A model generated the notes under the pieces. It was not told where the DNA came from. It searched no databases and saw only the letters and a list, made by a program, of their open reading frames with translations. Both the position numbers and the translations under genes were made by a program. A stretch of 64,000 bases of DNA from CAYVIB01 sp964451365. GTDB lineage: Bacteria > Pseudomonadota > Gammaproteobacteria > Pseudomonadales > Cellvibrionaceae. The stretch covers positions 7,083 to 71,082 of the forward strand of contig CAYVIB010000030.1 in assembly GCA_964451365.1 (NCBI GenBank), written 5' to 3'. Positions 37,428 to 46,194 of this stretch are shown piece by piece (position 1 is the stretch's first letter; every line of letters begins with the position of its first letter).

Positions 37428-39913
37428 TGTAGATTACCAGTTGATGCATTCGCCAATTCAGATGTACCAGGTGAAAACCAGGTCGGATCAAAATTCAGGT
37501 AGTGGAAATCCGAAAAATATTCCGTCATATCAGAATAATGAGGGCTCATTACTTGACCGGACTGCCCCGTTGAATTAACAAATAAATGCACGGGCGAATG
37601 ATCCTTCATCTCAATAATCTGTCTAAAACCTGCCCCGAATACCTGGGAATATCCTTCCGAGCGATTAAAGATCGTACCCGCCACATTGACCGTGTTACTT
37701 GATCCCGCACTGCTGACGGATCGCTCGAACAACCGGCTGAGCATCCTAACCTGGCTGAAGGGCACATGCTGATAAACTGCTTTATTCGCCCGCCCCCAGG
37801 TCCACTCATCAATATCACTGCCGTAAAGCTTCGTCATCTCTTCGGAAACGGCATTAAAAGCACTTTCAATCATCGAACGACAGCTTTCCGTTACTTCAGT
37901 GGTGACGTCATCACACCACTTTTCGTTGCTCCTGATGATTTCCGCAACCTTATCCGAGCTGATCGAAGCAATAACGGATTCCAGATACGGCGAGTGATCC
38001 TTCCGGTTCCAGTAGCTGCTCAGTTCATCGGTAAACAAGTTGGTTTTAAGGTTACGTAGTAATCCGTAGTAAATCGTGGCTCCGACACTGTTCATGGACG
38101 CTTTACCATCCCACTTTCGCAACGTCTCAACCATGAATGGATCGGTGTCAAGAGGACCGATGTCTCTCACCACGTTCAGGAGACTGACGACGGATAAATC
38201 AAGCACATCCCCCTGTATTCGTTTCATATCTTCAGTGGTGAGTTTGTCTCCGCTTTGCACCGTCTTTTGTACAAGATGCGTAATTCTCTTCGCCCGTTGA
38301 GGTGGTGCGTAATTGCTCGATATAAAATAAGGGTAATCCGCATCAACATTTCGATTATTGGCATTCACCAGGAAACCGGATTCCGGATTAAAAACCTGCG
38401 GCATACGATCAAAGGGAATATAACTTTCCCACTCGTATGATTTGTCTTTGCCGGACACTGGAACCAGACCATACCCAGCCCTCCTGACGGGAATTCTGCC
38501 AACACCGATGAGACCAATATTATTTCGTTTATCCGCGTACAGGATATTCAGCGGAGGGGCGATGTGGAACTCCAGGGCTTGCTTAAACTCGTTCCAATCA
38601 GCTGCATAACCTAACCTATAAAACGATTCATATGACGTATCCTGGTCACTTAATCCCGTCCACTGTAGAGTCACCGGCTGATCCAACGAAGTTACGGTAT
38701 CGCTGATAACAGGACCATGGACTGAGTTACGTACCAGTATGGAAACAGGTTTAAGCGGTGAGCGCAGCGAGGATGGGAAGTCGGCCCTTACATTTATAAA
38801 TTCGGTTCGCGTGCTGAAGGATTCGAACTCACCATCATATAAATATTTATTGGGATCCTCAGGGGCCGTCTGCTCGAGATAGAGATCCTGGACATCCGCC
38901 ATCATGGCGGTACCTCCCCACGCGATATGTTGATTCCTTCCAAATATAATCACTGGCAGACCAACCAGACTCATGCCGGACGCATTGAGAGTAGCGCCTT
39001 TTTGGCTTACTGCGTACCAAAGCGATGGAATTTGCAGATCCAGGTGTGGGTCATTGGCCAGAATGGGAGCACCCGACTTCGTCAGGCTACCCGACACCAC
39101 CCAGGCATTACTTCCAGGATAAAAATTTTCGGCAACAGAGGTAGAGCCAAACATTTTTCCACTGGAAAACAAGGCGGACAATCCATCGAATGCAGGTGGA
39201 TTGGCATCACGGTCAACCAAATCACGAGGTAAATTATCCTCAAACAACGTGTTGAACTGCCTGTCCGAGAGATAGCGCAAACTAACAAAACGTTTTATTT
39301 CTTCTCGATAATTACCGCTAAGCGTTAATGCGAATACCTTTATCCAGGCAAGGGAGTCTTCTTTTTTCCACGGCTGAGGCTCTATGCCCAGTATGGCAAA
39401 CTCTATGGGAAGTCTTTGATTGGTATGAATCCACTCGTTAATACCCGCGGCATAAGCTTCTAGCGACGCTATTGCCGACGGACTCAAATAGTCAACGGAT
39501 TTGGATGCGGCTTCGTAGATTCCTAGCGTTCTTATCCATATATCCTGCTCCAGGGCGCTCCGACCGAGCACCTCCGCCAATGTTCCCTGGCAGGTTCGTC
39601 TCTGAATTTCGAGCTGCCATAACCGATCCTGGGCATGGGCATATCCCATCGCGAAATAAACATCGATGTCTGAATCCGCTTTAAGGTAGGTAACTCCCAT
39701 CGCGTCGCGTCTAATACTAATATTTTTCTCAGTGTTCTTTAAGAGGAACAAACCATCGCTATCACTGGGCAGGGGATCAAAAAGAAATATCTTGCATGCA
39801 TACGCAACACAAGCGATTGCCGGAAAAATGATAAAGACAATAAATCTCGGCAGGAGAACGAAGTTGGCAATCTTTAGCACAAGCGCAATTCCATTGTTGT
39901 TAGATGTAAACAA
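37424..39913 (-). CDS. Penicillin acylase family protein (Ntn hydrolase), exported or membrane-anchored
   Basis: An 829-residue penicillin-amidase-family precursor. A hydrophobic N-terminal segment (about residues 14-45) should direct it to or across the inner membrane. The alpha-subunit region contains DIDVYFAMGYAHAQDRLWQLE; the autocatalytic cleavage site and nucleophile serine are in PGSNAWVVSGSLTKSGAPIL, followed by NDPHLDLQIPSLWYA, all characteristic of the family. PvdQ, a relative, removes the acyl chain from pyoverdine precursors in the periplasm. As the first gene of the NRPS operon, next to the exporter and a starter C domain, this enzyme is a good candidate for deacylating or otherwise maturing the exported peptide. 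The start is uncertain: TTG at 39913 is the first usable codon and no ATG is near; a stop lies just upstream in frame. Confidence 0.88.
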   Translation of the reverse strand: MFTSNNNGIALVLKIANFVLLPRFIVFIIFPAIACVAYACKIFLFDPLPSDSDGLFLLKNTEKNISIRRDAMGVTYLKADSDIDVYFAMGYAHAQDRLWQLEIQRRTCQGTLAEVLGRSALEQDIWIRTLGIYEAASKSVDYLSPSAIASLEAYAAGINEWIHTNQRLPIEFAILGIEPQPWKKEDSLAWIKVFALTLSGNYREEIKRFVSLRYLSDRQFNTLFEDNLPRDLVDRDANPPAFDGLSALFSSGKMFGSTSVAENFYPGSNAWVVSGSLTKSGAPILANDPHLDLQIPSLWYAVSQKGATLNASGMSLVGLPVIIFGRNQHIAWGGTAMMADVQDLYLEQTAPEDPNKYLYDGEFESFSTRTEFINVRADFPSSLRSPLKPVSILVRNSVHGPVISDTVTSLDQPVTLQWTGLSDQDTSYESFYRLGYAADWNEFKQALEFHIAPPLNILYADKRNNIGLIGVGRIPVRRAGYGLVPVSGKDKSYEWESYIPFDRMPQVFNPESGFLVNANNRNVDADYPYFISSNYAPPQRAKRITHLVQKTVQSGDKLTTEDMKRIQGDVLDLSVVSLLNVVRDIGPLDTDPFMVETLRKWDGKASMNSVGATIYYGLLRNLKTNLFTDELSSYWNRKDHSPYLESVIASISSDKVAEIIRSNEKWCDDVTTEVTESCRSMIESAFNAVSEEMTKLYGSDIDEWTWGRANKAVYQHVPFSQVRMLSRLFERSVSSAGSSNTVNVAGTIFNRSEGYSQVFGAGFRQIIEMKDHSPVHLFVNSTGQSGQVMSPHYSDMTEYFSDFHYLNFDPTWFSPGTSELANASTGNLQ

Positions 39914-40541
39914 ATCAACAGCCAGTTGTTCGGTATATAGCTGCTATCCAGGGTTTATATACAGGCAGCACCATAGTTGCACACCATGTATAGCTGTACG
40001 CAGATATTGATATCGAAACGGAAAAACGTTATTAACTATCTACTGAACGCAGATTGATACAGATGCCTATTAATACATCTAATTGTGTCACCTTTATTTT
40101 ATTTGGGTCAGGCTCGCCACACCTTATTCTCTACCATGAAATTCAATACCGGCAGAAAGCGGTTATGAGCCCCTACTACAACTAAAGTATTACCCGGTTA
40201 AACGCCGGAAACCCTCCAACATATCCAAGGTTATTGCATTTCGACAACATCATCGGGATCATCGGGCGTTGGGTTAGCGCGCAAATCATTTTACGCGCAA
40301 TATCATTACACCTGTGACGCTTAAATTTTCCTGGCAAGGATATAAATTAATCTTTTTGGCATTTGGAATTTTTTTTTGTCGCGCCTTAGAGGTTTCCGAT
40401 TGTTTGTTTTTTGTCTGTATGTGATTAGGGTGCCAACTATAGTCTTTAAGCAAATCCCGATCAAGTTGAACATTTCACTTTTTGTATATTTTGATGGTCA
40501 CGTTGCAATACGCCACATTAACCGCTCATGGGTAAATTTAT

Positions 40542-40551
40542 GGCGTCAAAA
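40542..40551 (+). promoter_or_regulatory. GGCGTCAAAA box 1
   Basis: First of three exact copies of a 10-base box in upstream regions (others at 40644 and 45510). It follows an AT-rich AAATTTAT stretch. Confidence 0.4.
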
Positions 40552-40614
40552 TCACCTGGTTTATTTAAATGTTGTTAAACTGCTAGCGGCGCCTGCAAAT
40601 TTTTATCTCAAAGG

Positions 40615-40643
40615 TTGACTTACATTAGGTAAATCATTATTTT
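40615..40643 (+). promoter_or_regulatory. Sigma70-type promoter for the glycosyltransferase
   Basis: TTGACT at 40615-40620 and TATTTT at 40638-40643 are separated by 17 bp, close to the sigma70 ideal. The GGCGTCAAAA box begins directly after the -10 element, a position where a bound protein would affect initiation. Confidence 0.6.
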
Positions 40644-40653
40644 GGCGTCAAAA
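40644..40653 (+). promoter_or_regulatory. GGCGTCAAAA box 2
   Basis: Exact copy of the box, abutting the predicted -10 of the glycosyltransferase promoter and about 90 bases before its start codon. Confidence 0.45.
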
Positions 40654-40738
40654 AAACCTTCTCGGACCCTGCCCTACCAAAAAAGTCTGAAGAAATACAC
40701 ATCGCGATCAGGGTTTTTAAGGAAAGGACCCGAACCAT

Positions 40739-42175
40739 ATGAACAAAAATAAAGCTGATCCAGGTAGCAGTTTAAAAGTTATTGGTTTTGTCCTTTTTCC
40801 AGAGCGGGGAGGATATTTTCCCACTTTTAAACTCGCCAAAGCGTTGAAGCAAAAGGGCTTCGAAGTCATCTACTTCGGCACCAGCGAATTCGAGAGCGAC
40901 GTCCTGAACCAGGGGTTGAACTACCAGGTCTTGTTTGAAAAACAGTTCGGAAAAGATACATTTGATGCTCCCCCACTGCCTCCCGGTACCGGTGCTATTA
41001 AACGTCTTAAACACAACCTCAGTCTTATTCGCTACAGAAACTTCACGCTACACCAGGCGTTGGCATCCGGCGAGATTGTCGATTCGTTCAACAAGAGTCA
41101 CGTGGATTTGCTACTGGTAGATGCCTTGCTCTCTCCCGTCGCGATGTTCGCGAGCGATTCGGGATTACCGGTGATAACACTTGCCACGGAACTTGTCGGT
41201 AACAGTCACAAGTTTCCGCCTCACACCTCCTATTTTAAACCAACCAAGCTTGCATTGATTGCCAAACCAATAGTTGCTATCGAGTGGGCAAAGTTCCGTA
41301 TACGCAACAAAGTTATATCACTTTTCATGCGAAGCCTGATTCGGGTGCTACGGATTCCTGCGTACGACCCAAAAATACTGAACAAATACGAAGAGCTAAA
41401 GAAACAATCCGACCGAAAACTTATACACTGCGAATATGGTCGGCGCCCTTTATTTCCGGAGTTTGTGCTTTGTCCGAAGGAGTTTGATTTTGACGTGGCA
41501 ACGAACTTTTATGATCAGAGAAAGTACATTGGACATTGTATCGACCTTCTTCGACACGAGCCGGAGTTTCCCTGGTCAAGGATTGACGAGAGACCAGTTA
41601 TATATTGCTCTCTCGGCACGCACGTTGCGGACTACCCACCTGCCGACCGCTTTTTCCGAGTATTGATATCCGTTGCCCGGCGCAACCCCCAATACAGTTT
41701 CGTCGTCAGCATGGGGCCGGGAAGACAGTTGAGCATGTATGGTTCTGTCCCATCCAACGTCATAGCTCTCGCGCGTGTACCGCAACTCGCAATACTAAAG
41801 AAAGCGTCTGCAATGATCACTAATGGCGGTTTGGGAACGGTAAAAGAATGTATTTATTTTGCAGTTCCGATGCTGGCTTTACCGTGCGATTTTGATCAGC
41901 CAGGGAATTCAGCCCGGATATGTTTTCATAAGATAGGGCGGCGGGACAGCATTCGCAGAATATCCGCCGGATCAATGGGTAAGCACATCGATGCTCTTCT
42001 AACAAACCCCATTTATAAGGAAAACATTCGCAAGATGAGTGCTGAGTTCCGCCGCGAAAAGGATTTTGAAAAATGTATTCAAACAATCACAGACACAATC
42101 ACCCACACCCCGCAGGCCGACATTCGACCGAACGCTGTCATTGCACCTGCAAACCCTGTGGAAACGTATATCTGA
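40739..42175 (+). CDS. GT1-family (UDP-glycosyltransferase/MGT-like) glycosyltransferase
   Basis: A 478-residue GT-B-fold enzyme. The N-terminus has the acceptor-domain opening (FVLFPERGGYFPTFKLAKAL), and the C-terminal half carries VIYCSLGTH and the nucleotide-sugar signature region MITNGGLGTVKECIYFAVPMLALPCDFDQPGN, as in macroside and sterol glycosyltransferases. A purine-rich AAGGAAAGGA lies about 9 bases before ATG. It is transcribed away from the NRPS operon from its own promoter. It could glycosylate the peptide, for instance on one of several predicted Ser/Thr side chains, or a lipid, or be unrelated; only proximity links them. No membrane segment or signal peptide is apparent. Confidence 0.85.
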   Translation: MNKNKADPGSSLKVIGFVLFPERGGYFPTFKLAKALKQKGFEVIYFGTSEFESDVLNQGLNYQVLFEKQFGKDTFDAPPLPPGTGAIKRLKHNLSLIRYRNFTLHQALASGEIVDSFNKSHVDLLLVDALLSPVAMFASDSGLPVITLATELVGNSHKFPPHTSYFKPTKLALIAKPIVAIEWAKFRIRNKVISLFMRSLIRVLRIPAYDPKILNKYEELKKQSDRKLIHCEYGRRPLFPEFVLCPKEFDFDVATNFYDQRKYIGHCIDLLRHEPEFPWSRIDERPVIYCSLGTHVADYPPADRFFRVLISVARRNPQYSFVVSMGPGRQLSMYGSVPSNVIALARVPQLAILKKASAMITNGGLGTVKECIYFAVPMLALPCDFDQPGNSARICFHKIGRRDSIRRISAGSMGKHIDALLTNPIYKENIRKMSAEFRREKDFEKCIQTITDTITHTPQADIRPNAVIAPANPVETYI

Positions 42176-42249
42176 TTATATATACACATAACAGTCACAA
42201 GAACCTATCTCCTAATTGTCGATGGCTATCACAATATTGCTGAGGATCC

Positions 42250-42283
42250 GAGTCAAGCGGACAGGAAAACAGGCGCTTGACTC
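42250..42283. terminator. Perfect 10-bp inverted repeat in a convergent intergenic region
   Basis: GAGTCAAGCG (42250-42259) and CGCTTGACTC (42274-42283) form a stem with a 14-base loop between the converging glycosyltransferase and DUF899 genes. There is no T-run, so it may be a weak bidirectional terminator or only a structured end. Confidence 0.4.
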
Positions 42284-42306
42284 AGCGTGGTGCCTATGTT
42301 GAATCC

Positions 42307-43164
42307 TTAATCCGTAACCGACGAAGCAACCGTCTGGCCGTTGGGATCCCCGTATTCATCATGGCGGCGCCACCACTGCTCGGGAAATTCCAGCCCTTGT
42401 TCATCCCGCCCGCGAGGCGCCATATCAATCCAATGGTAAGCGCCATCCAATACTTCCAGGCCACGGGCCAAACCGTTGTATGTGTGGTAAACGGTTCCCT
42501 CTTTCAATGCAAACGCATTCAGGGTCGAGGTTTCACCACTACCCTGCGTTGGCTGATGACCAAGCACATCGTCGAAATCGCCGTTGTAATCGCTGTTCAG
42601 TGACGACACCCATTCGAATTTCCATCCCATGCGTTGCTTGTAAGCCAACAACCGGTCAAGCGACGCGCGCGAAGTGCAGACCACGGTGATATCGCGGGCA
42701 TTAATATGCGGCAGGGCACCATCGATATGGTCGCACAGGAAAGAACAGCCGATACAGCCCTTGGTCCAGTCGGGGCCGAACATAAAGTGGTAGAGCAACA
42801 ATTGGGAACGGCCGTCAAACAGCTCCACCAGCGTCTTGCGGCCGGTCGTGGTATCGAAGTAGTACGTTTTCTCGACCGGCACCCAAGGTAACTGCTGGCG
42901 TTCGCGGACAAGCTCATCATTGCGGCGCATGTGCTGTTTCTCTTTTTCAAGCAACGCCAGGCGGGCGGCGCGCCAATCCGACCGGGTGCCGATATTCGGC
43001 ATTGAAATTGAATTGGTAGTCATAAGTCTCTCCTGTAGTGGCAGGGATTGGTGGGAACGCCGGCGGTATCGGTAGATGACGAACGGAATCAGCCCGCCTG
43101 CCGCGGTAACTGCCGCCGACCCGGTGAACAGTAAGGCGGTGGAGGTCAGACAAAATGGGCACAT
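42307..43164 (-). CDS. DUF899 family thioredoxin-like protein with N-terminal CPxC membrane segment
   Basis: A 285-residue frame. Residues from 48 on form a DUF899 (AhpC/Tsa-like) protein: EKTYYFDTTTGRKTLVELF, LLYHFMFGPDWTKGCIGCSFLCDHIDG, then VVCTSRASLDRL and WKFEWVSSL. The CxxC-containing stretch fits a redox or peroxiredoxin-like fold of unknown reaction. Residues 1-36 (MCPFC, then a hydrophobic helix and YRYRRR) resemble a stand-alone small membrane protein. Both the first ATG (43164) and the ATG at 43023 have Shine-Dalgarno-like sequences (AGAGGAC and GGAGAG), and no stop lies between them. A membrane-anchored long form and a soluble 238-residue form are therefore both possible. Confidence 0.8.
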   Translation of the reverse strand: MCPFCLTSTALLFTGSAAVTAAGGLIPFVIYRYRRRSHQSLPLQERLMTTNSISMPNIGTRSDWRAARLALLEKEKQHMRRNDELVRERQQLPWVPVEKTYYFDTTTGRKTLVELFDGRSQLLLYHFMFGPDWTKGCIGCSFLCDHIDGALPHINARDITVVCTSRASLDRLLAYKQRMGWKFEWVSSLNSDYNGDFDDVLGHQPTQGSGETSTLNAFALKEGTVYHTYNGLARGLEVLDGAYHWIDMAPRGRDEQGLEFPEQWWRRHDEYGDPNGQTVASSVTD

Positions 43165-43368
43165 GGCAGTGTCCTCTGTTCAATACTGCAAGCTTGTTAA
43201 TAGTCGCGCGGGCCGGGCAGGAATCGACAGGGAGGACGAAATATTCCTGAAAAAATTGAAGGGAGAAACTAGCGCCAGGTTGCAGCCAAAAAATTCCTCG
43301 ATGCGTCGTAACACACCGAGGACCAGAAGGAAGGATTCTTACAATTGACCCCGATGGGGGAATCGTTG

Positions 43369-45018
43369 TTAATTTCCCGTTGGCAATGGAATTGACACGC
43401 CTTCGTTCTCCAGCATATCGCGAACATACTTAAGCCGCTGGTACTGCGAGAGAGTAATGGGGCCTGTGTACGTTTCGCTCTGCAGTTTACGCGGCGGGTT
43501 TTTGACGTAAGTCTGCATCTTTTCCCGCACAGCCTCATTAATCGTTACCAGCGTCCAGGTTCTCTCCGTGAAATTATTCATAAAAGTGTCGTAGCGTTCC
43601 TGCGGATCGGCCCACAAATCAAATACCTGTGGAACGGTCGCTACATATTTGTCAGGCCCTTTCCAACCGAGATTGGAATCAACGGCCAATCCACCGGTTG
43701 CCTGTCCGTTGTCGCCACGCAAATTGAACACCGCCTTGTAATTACCGACACGTACCGCCCCCGGAGTCAATTCGTTCTCGGTGAAATAAAACCAGGAATC
43801 TCGTTCCGATTTGCCGGTACCGAATAACACCGGCGACATATCAATACTGTCAAAGACAATGGGCTTTCGGTCTCGATCCCGATCCGGCAAATCAATACCG
43901 GCAACCGATGCAAAAGTGGCCATTAAATCCAGCCCACCGAGAATGTCGTGATTTTTGGAATTCGCCGCAATTTTTCCCGGCATCCAGGCGATGGCGGGAA
44001 CACGATTGCCGCCTTCGCGCACCGTGCCTTTGGTGCCGCGAAAAGGGGTATAACCGGCATCGGGATAAACGTCCTGCCAGGCACCATTATCGGTGGTATA
44101 AAACACCAGTGTGTTATCTTCGAGATTGAGCTCGCGCAGCTTATCCATGATGGCACCGATGCGCCCATCCAGTTCGACAACGGAATCGGCGTATTTGGAT
44201 TTCGATGTGGACTTGTGTTGATAATCCGGGTGCGGCATGTTGGGTTGGTGCACTTTCATAAAATTGACATTGATAAAGAAGGGCTCATTTTCCTGTGCCG
44301 CTTTTTCCAAAAATTCCACCGCCGCTTTTTCAACGTATTCGTCGTAGTAGGGAATCCCCACGACGCCGTTGGGATAGTCATCGCTGGCGCTGTCGGGTTT
44401 GTTGACATACTGCCCGTTTACATCAAACTCCACGAAAGCCTTGTCACCGGCAAGCCCGGAAAGCGCCCCTTTGGTGACGGTTTTGAACATGGTCCGCAAC
44501 TCCGGGTCCATATCCGGAAACCATGTGGGGTCAGCGTAGGTGTAGGCGTTCAGGTGATAAAGACCGGCGTACTTCATTTCATCGTAGCCATGAGCATTGG
44601 GAAGCGCGTAATCAGCTTCACCCAAATGCCACTTGCCGGTGAAATAGGTGTTATAACCGGCTCTTTTCAGCACCGAAGCCAACGTCCACTCCGCCGCCGG
44701 TAAACCACCACCCTGCCCCTGGAAAGCCACCGTTGTCATACCGCTGCGGTTGGGTATGCGACCGGTTTGAATGGCGGCGCGCCCGGGCGTACAACTCGGT
44801 TGTGCATAAAAGGAAAAGAACGTCATTCCCTCATTCGCCAGTCGATCAATATTCGGCGTGGGCATGCCACGCCCCTCACCCCCGCCATAGGGGCCAAGAT
44901 CACCATATCCTGTGTCGTCGGAAATAATTAAAAGAATATTGGGTTTGTCCTGCGCCACTGCAAATGGACTGAGCATGCATGTCAGGGTGGTGGCTATCAA
45001 ACAAAATAAATATCTCAT
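43369..45018 (-). CDS. Type I sulfatase (arylsulfatase-like), exported
   Basis: A 549-residue sulfatase. The start at 45018 is chosen because it gives a clean signal peptide (MRYLFCLIATTLTC..., cut near AVA-Q, residue 22) and has GAGGAGCG just upstream; the frame runs further upstream without such features. The metal site begins NILLIISDDTGYGD (D34, D35), and the formylglycine motif C-T-P-G-R is at residues 76-80, so the Cys-type maturation pathway is expected. Later motifs include GKWHLG and FYTTDNGAW. It hydrolyses sulfate esters outside the cytoplasm, probably of an environmental polysaccharide or aryl sulfate. No anaerobic maturase or FGE gene is nearby. Confidence 0.92.
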   Translation of the reverse strand: MRYLFCLIATTLTCMLSPFAVAQDKPNILLIISDDTGYGDLGPYGGGEGRGMPTPNIDRLANEGMTFFSFYAQPSCTPGRAAIQTGRIPNRSGMTTVAFQGQGGGLPAAEWTLASVLKRAGYNTYFTGKWHLGEADYALPNAHGYDEMKYAGLYHLNAYTYADPTWFPDMDPELRTMFKTVTKGALSGLAGDKAFVEFDVNGQYVNKPDSASDDYPNGVVGIPYYDEYVEKAAVEFLEKAAQENEPFFINVNFMKVHQPNMPHPDYQHKSTSKSKYADSVVELDGRIGAIMDKLRELNLEDNTLVFYTTDNGAWQDVYPDAGYTPFRGTKGTVREGGNRVPAIAWMPGKIAANSKNHDILGGLDLMATFASVAGIDLPDRDRDRKPIVFDSIDMSPVLFGTGKSERDSWFYFTENELTPGAVRVGNYKAVFNLRGDNGQATGGLAVDSNLGWKGPDKYVATVPQVFDLWADPQERYDTFMNNFTERTWTLVTINEAVREKMQTYVKNPPRKLQSETYTGPITLSQYQRLKYVRDMLENEGVSIPLPTGN

Positions 45019-45693
45019 TGTTCGCTCCTCGCTTCCCGTGCTGGGCCTGCTGAATAAAATCACGAAATTAAATTTCATCGCGGCGTGCATGCCGTTGAGC
45101 ATTATGGCCATCCGCCTCGAACTACGTTTTTAGCACAACAAAATACCATCGCCCGGAAAAAGCGGTTGCGCTGAAGGAAAACACCCTAACTGTCTGCACG
45201 AATGTTTGTGGGAAATACTAAAGTCTATCGACTGCACGGCATATTGAACCTTGGGGAAGAAAAGGCTGCTCCAAGGTGCAGTCATCGTGTTGGGATATAA
45301 AAAAATACTCGCTTCAAAAGCCCTGGGATAAGATGCTATTACTTTTTACCACCGCGTTTCCAATAGAAAAATCTTTGAGGAGATCCATCCCCGCTAAACG
45401 TTCTTCGACTTCAATAAAGTTTCAGCCAGACAATGTACCAGCGAGAAATATCATCATCACGCACTGCCGATGAAATAAGCGACATCGCTTTTATGTAAAG
45501 TATCAATTTGGCGTCAAAATTCAAAACATTAAAAAAACTGTATCAGGCCGATTGGTATTCTATCTGTCTGAAAACGGCAATATGGATTTATATCAATAGA
45601 ACAGAATTTCAGGAGAAAACGGGCAAGTACATGCTTGTCCTGGCCGGCAGGATACCTTTAAACGCTTCACTCAAATACGTATGGAGAGCAAGT
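45019..45693. other. 675-bp intergenic region, no gene recognised
   Basis: Divergent spacer between the sulfatase and the small secreted protein. It contains the third GGCGTCAAAA box (45510-45519). Open frames here lack protein-like composition or start signals. Confidence 0.5.
45510..45519 (+). promoter_or_regulatory. GGCGTCAAAA box 3
   Basis: Third exact copy of the box, preceded by TATCAATTT, about 175 bases before the small secreted protein gene. The shared context (A/T-rich hexamer, then the box) suggests a common regulator or promoter type. Confidence 0.4.
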
Positions 45694-46035
45694 ATGAAAA
45701 TTAAAGCTCCATTATCTGTATTAGTTGGCGCTATCGCACTTTCTTTTTCAATTCTCACGCAAGCCGCTGTGCAAGTGACGCAGATCACCAACGACTACAA
45801 TACGACAAACAACTGCAGTATTGTCAGCGCGGGCGGATACAACTATCACTACAGCGACCATGTTGTCAACGTTGTTGTTTACGCTGTTGATTGTCCCAGT
45901 GAGTCTGTCGTGATTTACCCGCAAAAGACAACCACATCTTATTACTGGGGTGGGCAATTCTGCGAGATGACGACGTACACTTCTGGTTACTTTATAGGTG
46001 GAGGATGTGGAAACTACCGCATCTATAAAAACTAA
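45694..46035 (+). CDS. Small secreted cysteine-containing protein, unknown function
   Basis: A 113-residue protein starting at an ATG with GGAGAG five bases upstream. It has a typical Sec signal (MKIKAPLSVLVGAIALSF...), cut near TQA-AVQ (about residue 24). The mature part is about 89 residues, rich in Tyr, Thr, Asn and Gly, with four cysteines (NNCS, VDCP, QFCEM, GGCG) that could form two disulfides in the periplasm or outside the cell. I do not recognise the family. A longer frame exists upstream, but it lacks a ribosome site and would bury the signal peptide. Confidence 0.7.
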   Translation: MKIKAPLSVLVGAIALSFSILTQAAVQVTQITNDYNTTNNCSIVSAGGYNYHYSDHVVNVVVYAVDCPSESVVIYPQKTTTSYYWGGQFCEMTTYTSGYFIGGGCGNYRIYKN

Positions 46036-46079
46036 TCCGGGTTAGTTCAGGTCACATCTGAACTTTCTCCTGAAAACGA

Positions 46080-46138
46080 GAGAGTTACCGGTTTTGATAA
46101 AAGGTGGATACTGAATCAAAACACATGCGGTAACTCTC
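46080..46138. repeat. Long imperfect stem-loop between convergent genes
   Basis: A 19-base arm (46080-46098, starting GAGAGTTACCGG) pairs with 46115-46138 apart from a 5-base bulge, with a 16-base loop. It lies between the secreted-protein gene and RNase Z, which converge. It may be a bidirectional terminator or the remnant of a small inverted-repeat element. Confidence 0.45.
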
Positions 46139-46194
46139 ATGCTTTATAGGAACGGGAATCAATAGAATAAGGCAGGTCTTTTACACACGACACC

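Larger units (their letters stand above)
39914..40738. promoter_or_regulatory. Divergent 825-bp intergenic region between the NRPS operon and the glycosyltransferase
   Basis: AT-rich non-coding DNA. For the leftward operon a TGTATATAA block on the reverse strand (about 39955-39965) could be a -10 element, with no strong -35. For the rightward gene a convincing promoter is listed separately. It also holds two of the three GGCGTCAAAA boxes and a TTACGCGCAA-type palindromic patch near 40290. No gene is seen in it. The likely control region for the whole biosynthetic operon lies here. Confidence 0.6.

Noticed and set aside
45019..45111. N-terminal extension of the sulfatase
   Set aside because: The signal peptide and Shine-Dalgarno sequence both point to the ATG at 45018.
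45508..45693. N-terminal extension of the small secreted protein
   Set aside because: It would put 62 residues before a clear signal peptide and lacks a ribosome site; the internal ATG has GGAGAG.
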